Source of the DNA: CAZQKW01 sp964594075
Lineage (GTDB): Bacteria > Desulfobacterota > WTBG01 > CAIYCZ01
Reading direction: 5' to 3'
Assembly (NCBI GenBank): GCA_964594075.1
Contig: CAZQKW010000060.1
Coordinates: forward strand, 1-19,046
DNA: 19,046 nucleotides
Part shown: piece after piece, positions 9,000 through 15,512 of the stretch
How positions within the stretch are numbered: position 1 is the first letter of the stretch
How the letters are laid out: each line of letters starts with the position of its first letter
The notes under the pieces: generated by a model
Told to the model about the DNA's origin: nothing
The model's database searches: none
Seen by the model: the letters and a program-made list of their open reading frames with translations, nothing else
Position numbers and translations under genes: made by a program

Positions 9000-9581
9000 C
9001 TATCTTTGCCAAACATATTTAGGCATCGAGAAATCAGGATGATATTGGCGTAAAATAATACGGTGCGGGGTTATTTTTATAAAATGAAACGCTGCAAGAG
9101 CGTTCTCCACCTTTGCCGTGAATTGTTTTTCAGTCAAGCCTTTTCGGTCAATTTTGGCCAGACGCTCGGTGCACACATATAGGTTCCATTTTTTTGCTTT
9201 GGCCTTGAAGACGCGGGGATTATTTTTCATGGTAATGAGTTCTGCCGTGCCAAAAATTTGAAGACTTCTCTGCAGCTCGGAATGATCCAGCGGCTGCTGA
9301 TATATTGCTGCTGAAACGCGGGGATTTCTTTTAATATTAGTTATCTTTCCCCCTGGCTCGGCAAAAATATACAGTGTGAGGCCTTCATTGAAAAATTCCA
9401 GAGGTGTCGCCCGGGGGATATTGTTATGGCAGGTTGCGAGCACCAAACAGTTTCTGTGATGGGTGCCGCATGCATATTTTTTTAAATTGTCGGTGGGCAG
9501 GCCGCAGGTGGCATTTAGAAATTCAATAATTTCTTTTTTTATGCTCTGCTTGGTTTTTTTCTTCGCGAGCGGTATAGCCAT
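9000..9581 (-). CDS. Pyridoxamine 5'-phosphate oxidase family flavoprotein
   Basis: A 193-residue cytosolic protein of the PNPOx-like FMN-binding split-barrel superfamily. Characteristic stretches are NCLVLATCHNNIPRATPLEFF (about 44-64), LYIFAEPGGKITNIKRNPRVSAAIY (about 70-94) and a QIFGTAELI strand (about 107-115). The N-terminus is lysine-rich and lacks a signal peptide. The family ranges from true vitamin B6 oxidases to F420- or heme-binding proteins, and I see nothing that settles the cofactor or substrate. It is the first gene of the minus-strand block: 73 bp separate it from the YCF48-like gene, and its start faces the response regulator across a 208-bp divergent region. A GGAGG site lies 7 nt before the ATG. 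It may belong to the operon by position only. Confidence 0.82.
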   Translation of the reverse strand: MAIPLAKKKTKQSIKKEIIEFLNATCGLPTDNLKKYACGTHHRNCLVLATCHNNIPRATPLEFFNEGLTLYIFAEPGGKITNIKRNPRVSAAIYQQPLDHSELQRSLQIFGTAELITMKNNPRVFKAKAKKWNLYVCTERLAKIDRKGLTEKQFTAKVENALAAFHFIKITPHRIILRQYHPDFSMPKYVWQR

Positions 9582-9680
9582 TTCCCCTCCTCCCTGAGCA
9601 AAGAAAAATTTGTCAGATACAGCGGTTGCAACTGTCTCAATTTCTGTGTGCTTTTTGCTTTACTACACGAATTTAAAATG

Positions 9681-9733
9681 ATAAATACGGCAAATGCCGT
9701 ATTTATGGATTAGAAATGCCGTATTTTACGTCA
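9681..9733. promoter_or_regulatory. NarL-type heptamer operator cluster between divergent genes
   Basis: A near-perfect palindrome with 12-bp arms and a 2-bp centre (9681-9692, 9695-9706) contains TACGGCA-AA-TGCCGTA, the 7-2-7 layout bound by NarL-family LuxR-type regulators. A further TGCCGTA follows at 9717-9723, exactly 22 bp (two helical turns) after the second heptamer. It is followed by a one-mismatch heptamer TACGTCA at 9727-9733. The site sits 57 bp before the response regulator start and 100 bp before the divergent flavoprotein gene. Autoregulation and control of the minus-strand operon are the simplest readings. Confidence 0.65.
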
Positions 9734-9789
9734 TTTCAAAGCCATGCAATGCGGGAATACAGAAAATCTGTTGATAGCGAGGGGATTCA

Positions 9790-10449
9790 ATGGAGGATAA
9801 AAAACGCATTGTCATTGTTGAAGACCGCACCCTGGTGAGAGAAGGGTTACGGCTGCTGGTAACCTCAAACGAGCATTACCATATTGTCGGGGAAGCAGAG
9901 GATGGACATGCCGCAATAAAGATTGCCGGCGAGGTTCAGCCTGATCTAATACTCATGGACTTGAGCATGCCCCGCATGAATGGGATGGATGCCATCAGGG
10001 AAATAAAAAAGCTCTGTCCTGCCACCAGAATTCTGGTGCTCACCGTCCATGATTCTGAAGAATTTATTGTTGCATCCTTGGAGGCAGGAGCAGATGGATA
10101 TATACTAAAGGATGCCAGCAAGGCTGAGTTGATGATGGCCATAAAAAATGTCTTAGAGGGAAAACGGTTCTTAAGCCCCGGAATTTCAGACAAAATAATT
10201 AATGGGTATCTTGCCAAACAGCCTCTGCCCAAACACCGGCCATTATTACAATTGTTGACGCACCGGGAGCGGGAGATTCTCAAATTAATCGCCGAAGGCT
10301 ATCGTAATAAAGAAATCGGGCAACTTCTCTGCATTAGTGTCAACACCGTGGAAAAGCATCGGGAAAATATAATGGATAAGCTTGGCGTGCATAATACTTC
10401 GGGTCTGACTGCATTTGCCATTGAAAATGGTTTGGTTATGAAGGTTTAA
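9790..10449 (+). CDS. NarL/FixJ-type response regulator (REC + LuxR HTH)
   Basis: A 219-residue response regulator. The receiver domain (about 5-120) has the acidic pair Glu11-Asp12, phospho-acceptor Asp57 in LILMDLSMPRMNG, and the switch Thr and Lys in ILVLTVHD and GYILKD. The C-terminal LuxR-type helix-turn-helix starts at LTHREREILKLIAEG and ends with SVNTVEKHRENIMDKL. A GAGGGG site lies 5 nt before the ATG. Upstream is a cluster of inverted heptamers with the spacing used by this family. Downstream it converges on, and overlaps by 14 bp, the histidine kinase on the other strand, which is its probable partner. It likely controls one or more of the DUF1329 system genes; the target set is inferred from position. 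Confidence 0.93.
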   Translation: MEDKKRIVIVEDRTLVREGLRLLVTSNEHYHIVGEAEDGHAAIKIAGEVQPDLILMDLSMPRMNGMDAIREIKKLCPATRILVLTVHDSEEFIVASLEAGADGYILKDASKAELMMAIKNVLEGKRFLSPGISDKIINGYLAKQPLPKHRPLLQLLTHREREILKLIAEGYRNKEIGQLLCISVNTVEKHRENIMDKLGVHNTSGLTAFAIENGLVMKV

Positions 10450-11824
10450 GATCCCATGATGCGCTGATCATGGCGCCCTGCCCCTCAGAGGACCGGATTT
10501 CAAATTCCCCGCCGGATAATTCAACCCGCTCGCGCATGCTCATGAGACCAAATCCATTCTGCAGCGATGGCTGCATATCAAGCTGTGCTATATTAAAACC
10601 TTTGCCGTCATCTTCTATTGCAAGGTGCAGCCTGCTGTTGCGTGTGTTCAAGGCCACTGTAACATGGCGGGCATTGCTGTGCTTAGCTATATTGGTCAAT
10701 GCTTCCTGTAAAACGCGATACAGGACAATCTTGAGGGGTTGTGGCACGCGGTCTTCCTGCAAGTCAATGATTTGCTCTATTTCTATGCCGGTGAATGATT
10801 TTTGATATTCTCGGCAAAACCACGAAATTGTAGGAATGATACCTAACTGGTCAATCATTGCCGGCCGCAGGGAAACAGAGAGTTTACGGGCTTCACCCAG
10901 GGTATGCTGAATCAGCCCGACGACGCGCTTCAAGGCATGGACGCTTTCGCTGGTTTTGCCTTTCTCAATAAGGTCCAGCGCATTTTCAACATTAAATTTT
11001 AAGGCAGTAAGGGCCTGCCCCACTTCGTCATGCAGCTCATGGGATATGCGCTTTCTCTCCTTTTCAGCAGCGTGGATGAGCTGTGTGGACAGCACGGTAA
11101 GGCGTTTTTTTGACGCAGTAAGCGCCCGCTGGCTGAAAAGGATAAAAACAATAGCGAACGTAAAAATGGCTATTGCCGAGATGCGGGCAAGCCATATTAT
11201 AAGTGCAGATCGGTGCTTTAAAATATTATCCAGAATCTGAATCGTCCCGGACAACTCGGTAATGAAATATTGACTGAGCGCTGATACCATATATTCAATA
11301 TCGAAAGTTAAATCAAACAACAGAAGATAATCTCCGCTCTGTTTGCGCTGCCCCATTTGATACATCAATTCATGGAGCAGGCTGCGCTTTTCAAGCACCA
11401 CCTGCTGGCCGGTCTGGTTGAGATATTCATCAAAACTGAATTGCACCGATTCAATGCGCGGTTTAATAATGTACCAGAGGTTCCCGGTTGCTTCGATTTT
11501 ATTTTTTAACTCAACATCTTTTTGGGCGAGATTTTTAACAATATCGGATTGGATAAAGCGTTTAAGGTCCTGGTCAAACGCTGCAATTGAACTTATCCAT
11601 CGCTGCCGGGCAAAATTCAGATCATTGGCGATCAGCAAGTCTTTGGTCGTGCTGACCAGATCATTCCACGTTTTCAGCAGTTCATGAGCCTGCGTGTTTT
11701 TTTGCAGCAAACGTTTTGTCTCAAAATCATAGTATTCAAAAAGACCAATAGTGCTGGCAAAACACACTACCATTACTACAATAACTGCCGAAGGCTTGAG
11801 AATAATGGCGGGCAATCGTTTCAT
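10436..11824 (-). CDS. NarX/DegS-type sensor histidine kinase (HisKA_3)
   Basis: A 462-residue membrane sensor kinase. TM1 is at about residues 11-30, followed by an all-helical periplasmic sensor of about 175 residues with no motif I recognise, TM2 at about 206-230, a short linker, and a HisKA_3 dimerisation domain with phospho-acceptor His265 in RISHELHDEVGQ. The ATPase domain then shows the N box (LQEALTNIAKHSNA), G1 box (EDDGKGFN) and G2 box (GFGLMSMRERV). There is no HAMP domain. The kinase class matches NarL-type regulators, so the convergent gene at 9790-10449 is the natural partner, although the two cannot be co-transcribed. A related DUF1329 gene lies 114 bp upstream on the same strand without a strong terminator between, so carrier and kinase may share a transcript. 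The sensor may monitor the transported ligand or the envelope state; this is inferred. Confidence 0.92.
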   Translation of the reverse strand: MKRLPAIILKPSAVIVVMVVCFASTIGLFEYYDFETKRLLQKNTQAHELLKTWNDLVSTTKDLLIANDLNFARQRWISSIAAFDQDLKRFIQSDIVKNLAQKDVELKNKIEATGNLWYIIKPRIESVQFSFDEYLNQTGQQVVLEKRSLLHELMYQMGQRKQSGDYLLLFDLTFDIEYMVSALSQYFITELSGTIQILDNILKHRSALIIWLARISAIAIFTFAIVFILFSQRALTASKKRLTVLSTQLIHAAEKERKRISHELHDEVGQALTALKFNVENALDLIEKGKTSESVHALKRVVGLIQHTLGEARKLSVSLRPAMIDQLGIIPTISWFCREYQKSFTGIEIEQIIDLQEDRVPQPLKIVLYRVLQEALTNIAKHSNARHVTVALNTRNSRLHLAIEDDGKGFNIAQLDMQPSLQNGFGLMSMRERVELSGGEFEIRSSEGQGAMISASWDLKPS

Positions 11825-11839
11825 TGCCGACAGTCCTTG

Positions 11840-11853
11840 CTCGTAAATACGAG
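11840..11853 (-). promoter_or_regulatory. Inverted repeat just upstream of the kinase ribosome site
   Basis: Perfect 6-2-6 inverted repeat (CTCGTA-AA-TACGAG on the plus strand). In the mRNA it forms a small hairpin ending next to the CAAGGA ribosome site of the histidine kinase. It could affect translation of the kinase or be a regulator half-site pair. Its TACG cores face outward, unlike the operator at 9686-9701. Confidence 0.35.
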
Positions 11854-11938
11854 TTGCGTGAAAACACCGTAGACAGCAGAAGATGACATCCTGCAGATCG
11901 CCAAAAATCTTTCATGTGCCGCTGTGGCAGCGAGCCTA

Positions 11939-13366
11939 TTAATGCCCTTTCTCAATAAGATACCGGATGGTAAAAAGATCTTCACTTAAATTCGGCATGT
12001 TAAGCATGATATGATGGTCAAAGATGCTGGTATGTTTGTTAATAATGTCCACTAAATATGGATTCCAGTAATTCAGCTCGCCGTTTGCCGGATTCCACCG
12101 CCAGCACCAGTCCCATAGCTTCCACAGGCGTCCTTTCCGGTCGTAAAACATTTCCTGCTGAAGCGCAAAAGTTTCCTTGTCAACATACCAGATTCGGGCG
12201 CTATACAAATAATCTTTTTCTTTATAGGCGATTTTTACAATCCAAACCGGCCGCCGTTCCCACCAATATTGCTGGCACCAGCCCCCGTATTTTGACTGAT
12301 ATTTGATGGGACGTGGATTAAATGAAGGACACAGCACAATCGTCTCGCCCAGCAGTTGATAGTCTGCCGGATGAACCGTGAGTTTGCTCCAGTATCCCTT
12401 CCAGTCTTCCCAAGATGCATCTGAACCGACCAGCGGATCCTGGGTGTTGCTGCCCGCAAGGCGCCGAATCCTGCGCATGGACGGAATATAGGCAATGAAA
12501 GAGTCTTCAGCCAGCGGGTCTTTAAATCGTGACCGCACTGCAGCATAGCCTTTTAAATCATATGGATAAAGAGCAAGAAGAGAACCCTTTTCATAAATAT
12601 TTTCAAAGCCGGGAATTGTCGGAAATGGTTTTAATTTAATGCGACCGGTATAATTTTGCCAGTGAAGCTCAATTTTTTCTACACGCTCGCGTTTACCATG
12701 CTTACCATACAACCCGATTGACATGGGCATTGAATTGAGATTGTCTGCCATAACGGTAAGCCGATCATAGTTATGGACGATTTCAAGAGCTGTGGCAGGG
12801 AAAGGGAAAGGAATGCCGGCGACCCAACCCTCAAGCTGCCCCAACTGATTTATGGCGCAGGCTGATGAATATTTTTTGGTTGCTTCAAGAAAGGCCCGGT
12901 CATTAAAGGCATGGGTGGTGGGAACAATAACCATCTCCAGAGGGCTGAAATTATAATTGGCATATACGCCCGTTCCGGTCAGGCGATCTACTTCCCAGTC
13001 AAAACCAAATGGAAAAAGTTGACGCAATTCCTTTTCATATTTAGAAATATTTTCCGGGGTTATAACAAGACCTGGTTTAATATTCGGTGCTTTAAAATCT
13101 TTTGCCACAAGGTCAACTGCGTTGTAGCCGAGAAAGGCTTCCCAGTCCCTCCCCAATTGTATCGCCTCGGCGGTGCTGAGGGTCTCAGCCCATTCCATAA
13201 AGACGGGGTCTTTGGTCTGCGCTGCCCAGTCACGCCAGTGTTGAACCCAGTAGGGATAATTGCTGGCGGTTTCTTGGGCATGGAGGGGAACGGTTGTCAC
13301 AATGCTTAATACCGCGCCGATTAAAAGCAGGAACCTGACATGAGTGCTTTGCCTGCTGTTTTGCAT
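11939..13366 (-). CDS. DUF1329 family periplasmic protein, copy 3 (kinase-linked)
   Basis: A 475-residue DUF1329 protein, the most diverged of the three in the window. The signal peptide has a longer N-region (MQNSRQSTHVR), a core to about residue 27, and HAQ before the mature start. Family blocks are kept with substitutions: EIVHNYDRLTVMADNLNS, GSNTQDPLVGSD and CQQYWWERRPVW. Relative to the other two it loses the Cys near residue 50 (LSTAEAI in place of LCxPEAI) and gains a short insert before YPYW. The start ATG has GAGGTG at 7 nt, and a good promoter lies about 80 bp upstream. It precedes the histidine kinase gene on the same strand, unlike the copy beside the barrel gene. It may be an alternative carrier or a ligand-binding partner of the sensor; neither is shown by the sequence. 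Confidence 0.92.
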   Translation of the reverse strand: MQNSRQSTHVRFLLLIGAVLSIVTTVPLHAQETASNYPYWVQHWRDWAAQTKDPVFMEWAETLSTAEAIQLGRDWEAFLGYNAVDLVAKDFKAPNIKPGLVITPENISKYEKELRQLFPFGFDWEVDRLTGTGVYANYNFSPLEMVIVPTTHAFNDRAFLEATKKYSSACAINQLGQLEGWVAGIPFPFPATALEIVHNYDRLTVMADNLNSMPMSIGLYGKHGKRERVEKIELHWQNYTGRIKLKPFPTIPGFENIYEKGSLLALYPYDLKGYAAVRSRFKDPLAEDSFIAYIPSMRRIRRLAGSNTQDPLVGSDASWEDWKGYWSKLTVHPADYQLLGETIVLCPSFNPRPIKYQSKYGGWCQQYWWERRPVWIVKIAYKEKDYLYSARIWYVDKETFALQQEMFYDRKGRLWKLWDWCWRWNPANGELNYWNPYLVDIINKHTSIFDHHIMLNMPNLSEDLFTIRYLIEKGH

Positions 13367-13452
13367 AAATCAACACCTCAGAAAATAAGCCTTCTTGTGC
13401 CGTTTAATGATTTGATTGATTTCAATATTTAACCCCGTGATTTCAGGCAAAA

Positions 13453-13481
13453 ATTATAGACCTGACCCTTAGCGAAATCAA
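13453..13481 (-). promoter_or_regulatory. Sigma-70-type promoter for the DUF1329 copy 3 and kinase transcript
   Basis: On the minus strand TTGATT (plus 13476-13481) and a perfect TATAAT (plus 13453-13458) are separated by 17 bp. Transcription would start near 13446, about 80 nt before the ATG at 13366. Confidence 0.6.
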
Positions 13482-13645
13482 ATGAAATAGTTCTTATAAA
13501 CAGCCAGCACCATAAGCAATCCGTGTTCCGTTAGACATATCAGTGGCGAAAAGAAGGGCTGTTTTTAAAAAATCTTATTTTAAATTTTGCATTTCATATG
13601 CTATATTAAATTTGCTGGCTGATGCGTGAAAATTATACGTACTGT

Positions 13646-13740
13646 GTTAGACACACAAAAGAGCTTTTGAGGAGTAAACACTGTTGATAATTTTTACGCC
13701 CGGCTGGCAGGACCTCCACCCGTTGCGGTGGAGGTTTTTT
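13646..13740 (+). ncRNA. Candidate small RNA or leader ending in an orphan terminator
   Basis: A possible promoter (TTGCTG 13612-13617, 16-bp spacer, TATACG 13634-13639) would start a transcript near 13646 that ends about 95 nt later at the terminator at 13712-13740. No gene of ordinary size lies between. Inside are a hairpin-forming CAAAAGAGCTTTTG (13657-13670), overlapped at its end by a GAGGAG ribosome-site-like stretch (13669-13674), and a TTG at 13684 opening a frame of 27 codons, so a leader peptide is an alternative. The RNA matches no family I recognise. Confidence 0.3.
13712..13740 (+). terminator. Strong intrinsic terminator, plus strand
   Basis: Perfect 9-bp GC-rich stem, ACCTCCACC (13712-13720) against GGTGGAGGT (13727-13735), 6-nt loop CGTTGC, followed directly by five more T. 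On the other strand no T run follows, so it works only for plus-strand transcripts. No annotated plus-strand gene precedes it within this intergenic region. Confidence 0.85.
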
Positions 13741-13789
13741 GTTTGTACTCTTTCCTCAGTATGCTGATAACTAAAAATGTAATGTGTTC

Positions 13790-13818
13790 TTGTATTACAA
13801 AATAATAATTATTATAAT
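13790..13818 (+). promoter_or_regulatory. Palindrome-rich promoter of the CxxCxxxCC gene
   Basis: TTGTAT (13790-13795), a 17-bp spacer and a perfect TATAAT (13813-13818) predict a start near 13825, about 25 nt before the ATG at 13849. TTGTA-T-TACAA (13790-13800) overlaps the -35, and a 14-bp perfect palindrome ATAATAATTATTAT (13802-13815) runs through the spacer into the -10. A repressor bound at either would block the promoter. Confidence 0.5.
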
Positions 13819-13848
13819 CCCTTGTCTCCGGTTTAATGCGAGGTTAAT

Positions 13849-14328
13849 ATGGGAATAGCGGCATTGGAAGAAAAATTTCAAATATTCATGCAGACCCATT
13901 CAGCGAATCTGCAGCAGCTCCGGGCACTTGCCAAACAAATATCAACAATTCAGAAACAAATGCGGCGTATTCTTGATGAAGTAACACCTTCTCTTTGTGT
14001 GGCGTGCAGTACAAAATGCTGCGTCGGTATGCCGATTGAAGGGTGGTTTACCGCGGAGGACTATTTTGCGTATCGGATGCTTTACAGTGTTCCCCAGGTA
14101 ACCAATGGTTCGCCTGCCAACTGGCGAAACTGTTTGTTTTTGCAACCGCAGGGTTGTTCGCTCCCTGAAGATATGCGGCCTTTTGCCTGTGTGAAAGTTA
14201 ATTGTGAGAGCCTTAACAGCAAACTTGCAGAACAGGGAAGTCTTCCCGCATTTAAACAACTCTGCGAGAAACTGGACGATATCCAGACGCAACTGTGGGA
14301 AACTGTTAACGCACAGACAGAGAACTGA
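13849..14328 (+). CDS. CxxCxxxCC-type putative metal-chelating protein (YkgJ-like)
   Basis: A 159-residue soluble protein. The N-terminal 45 residues look helical and possibly coiled. The cysteine block C50-x2-C53-x3-C57-C58 follows, then C95, C103, and DMRPFAC114-x4-C119. This resembles the putative zinc- or iron-chelating CxxCxxCC family (YkgJ-like), in which a late RPxxC motif follows the first cluster. Here the first cluster has one extra residue (x3 rather than x2), and the cluster lies late in a short protein. GAGG sits 5 nt before the ATG. The gene ends 6 bp before the RNase Z-like gene, so the two are probably co-transcribed. The function of the family is unknown; iron-sulfur or zinc binding is inferred from the cysteines. 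Confidence 0.75.
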   Translation: MGIAALEEKFQIFMQTHSANLQQLRALAKQISTIQKQMRRILDEVTPSLCVACSTKCCVGMPIEGWFTAEDYFAYRMLYSVPQVTNGSPANWRNCLFLQPQGCSLPEDMRPFACVKVNCESLNSKLAEQGSLPAFKQLCEKLDDIQTQLWETVNAQTEN

Positions 14329-14334
14329 CTCGTC

Positions 14335-15330
14335 ATGCAACTTTTCCATCCACAGCTTCTCGGCCAGCCTTTTGGTGACCCGGCACTTTATATTGAAATG
14401 AAGGGCGAGAAAAATGCCCTGCTGATTGATCTCGGAGATCTATCCGCGCTGCGTCCGGGGAAGCTCCTGAAGCTTTCCCATGTTTTTGTTTCCCATACCC
14501 ACATGGACCATTTTATTGGCTTTGATCATCTTCTCAGGTTGTTTCTTGCCCGCAATACGACTCTGCATATATACGGACCGCGGGGGATAATAAACAATAT
14601 CAGAGGAAAACTGCACGGCTACACTTGGAACCTCGTGGACAACTATCCGTTCGTTTTAGAGGTTTCGGAACTACTCGCACAGAGCATGCGAAGTGTTCTG
14701 TTCTTTTGTAGGGATGGCTTCAAACGCGGTTCCATGACGTCGCAGGCGTTTAATGGGATAGCACATAAAACAGTGAACTACACGGTGCAGGCTCTTTCTT
14801 TAGATCATAAAATCCCGTCTCTTGCCTACGCGGTGCAAGAACGGTTTCATATAAATATCAATAAGGAACGTCTCATAAAATGTGGTCTTCCGGTAGGACC
14901 CTGGCTGAGAGAATTAAAGCAGTATCTTTGGGAAGGGAAACCTGATAAGGTGAAAGTAAAAGTTTACGAAAAAAATAACCCAAAAAAAATATTAACGCGA
15001 GTTGCCCTTGGCGAGCTGAAACAAAATGTCTGCACGCTCTCCAGAGGACAGAAAATAGTCTATATTTCAGACTGCAGGGGCACCGAAGAAAATTTTCGCA
15101 AAATAATACCGTTTGCGATGAATGCTGACATTATGTTTTGCGAGGGAACTTTTTTAGAAAAAGATAGACTCAAGGCAGAAGAGCGGGGTCATCTTACCGC
15201 AAAACAGGCTGGTTTTATAGCCCGGCAAGCAGGGGTGAAGACATTGCAGATTTATCATTTTTCACCCCGCTATGAAAATTGTCCCGATGCCTTGTATCAG
15301 GAAGCGGAAAGAGCATTTAGAGGTGAATAA
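14335..15330 (+). CDS. RNase Z-like metallo-beta-lactamase-fold hydrolase
   Basis: A 331-residue cytosolic MBL-fold enzyme. The metal-binding signature is H54-T-H56-M-D58-H59. IYGPRG (79-84) and SLDHKIPSLAYAVQE (155-169) resemble RNase Z blocks, as does the stretch KERLIKCGLPVGPWLRELK (177-195). The expected metal ligands continue with Asp246 in YISDCRG, His286 in GHLT, and His308 in HFSPRY. RNase Z trims the 3' end of tRNA precursors. The usual HxHGDH is HTHMDH here and the GDT motif is SDC, so a related nuclease or another MBL hydrolase is possible. No strong ribosome site precedes the ATG, which lies 6 bp after the preceding stop, so translational coupling is likely. Confidence 0.8.
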   Translation: MQLFHPQLLGQPFGDPALYIEMKGEKNALLIDLGDLSALRPGKLLKLSHVFVSHTHMDHFIGFDHLLRLFLARNTTLHIYGPRGIINNIRGKLHGYTWNLVDNYPFVLEVSELLAQSMRSVLFFCRDGFKRGSMTSQAFNGIAHKTVNYTVQALSLDHKIPSLAYAVQERFHININKERLIKCGLPVGPWLRELKQYLWEGKPDKVKVKVYEKNNPKKILTRVALGELKQNVCTLSRGQKIVYISDCRGTEENFRKIIPFAMNADIMFCEGTFLEKDRLKAEERGHLTAKQAGFIARQAGVKTLQIYHFSPRYENCPDALYQEAERAFRGE

Positions 15331-15337
15331 GTGAATG

Positions 15338-15372
15338 GGATTGCGGAATGCTGATTTCAGATTGCGAAATTG
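15338..15372. repeat. Degenerate heptamer repeat (about five units, consensus NGATTGC)
   Basis: Five consecutive heptads can be read: GGATTGC, GGAATGC, TGATTTC, AGATTGC, GAAATTG. The rest of the 182-bp gap before the phosphatase gene holds no gene; its downstream half has a repetitive CCCGAATCCC/CCTCGAACCCC flavour. Such heptamer tracts are common non-coding filler in some environmental bacterial genomes, and their translations appear as spurious peptides. Confidence 0.55.
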
Positions 15373-15512
15373 AAAAAGGAGAACGAGCCAACGGGCAAAA
15401 AATTAAATGCGATAAGGAGAGGGGGAAAAGCGAAACCTTAAAATCCCGAATCCCTGACCTCGAACCCCTATCCCCAAGGCTCAGGCCGCCAGCGATGTTT
15501 GATTGATATGCT

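Noticed and set aside
11896..11933. Possible terminator between the DUF1329 copy 3 and kinase genes
   Set aside because: Only a 5-bp stem with a 3-nt loop, and the T run lies about 12 nt away from it on the minus strand; termination would be weak at best.
13684..13767. TTG-initiated leader peptide of 27 codons
   Set aside because: The GAGGAG site is well placed, but the frame runs through the terminator stem and has no regulatory codon run; kept only as an alternative within the candidate RNA.
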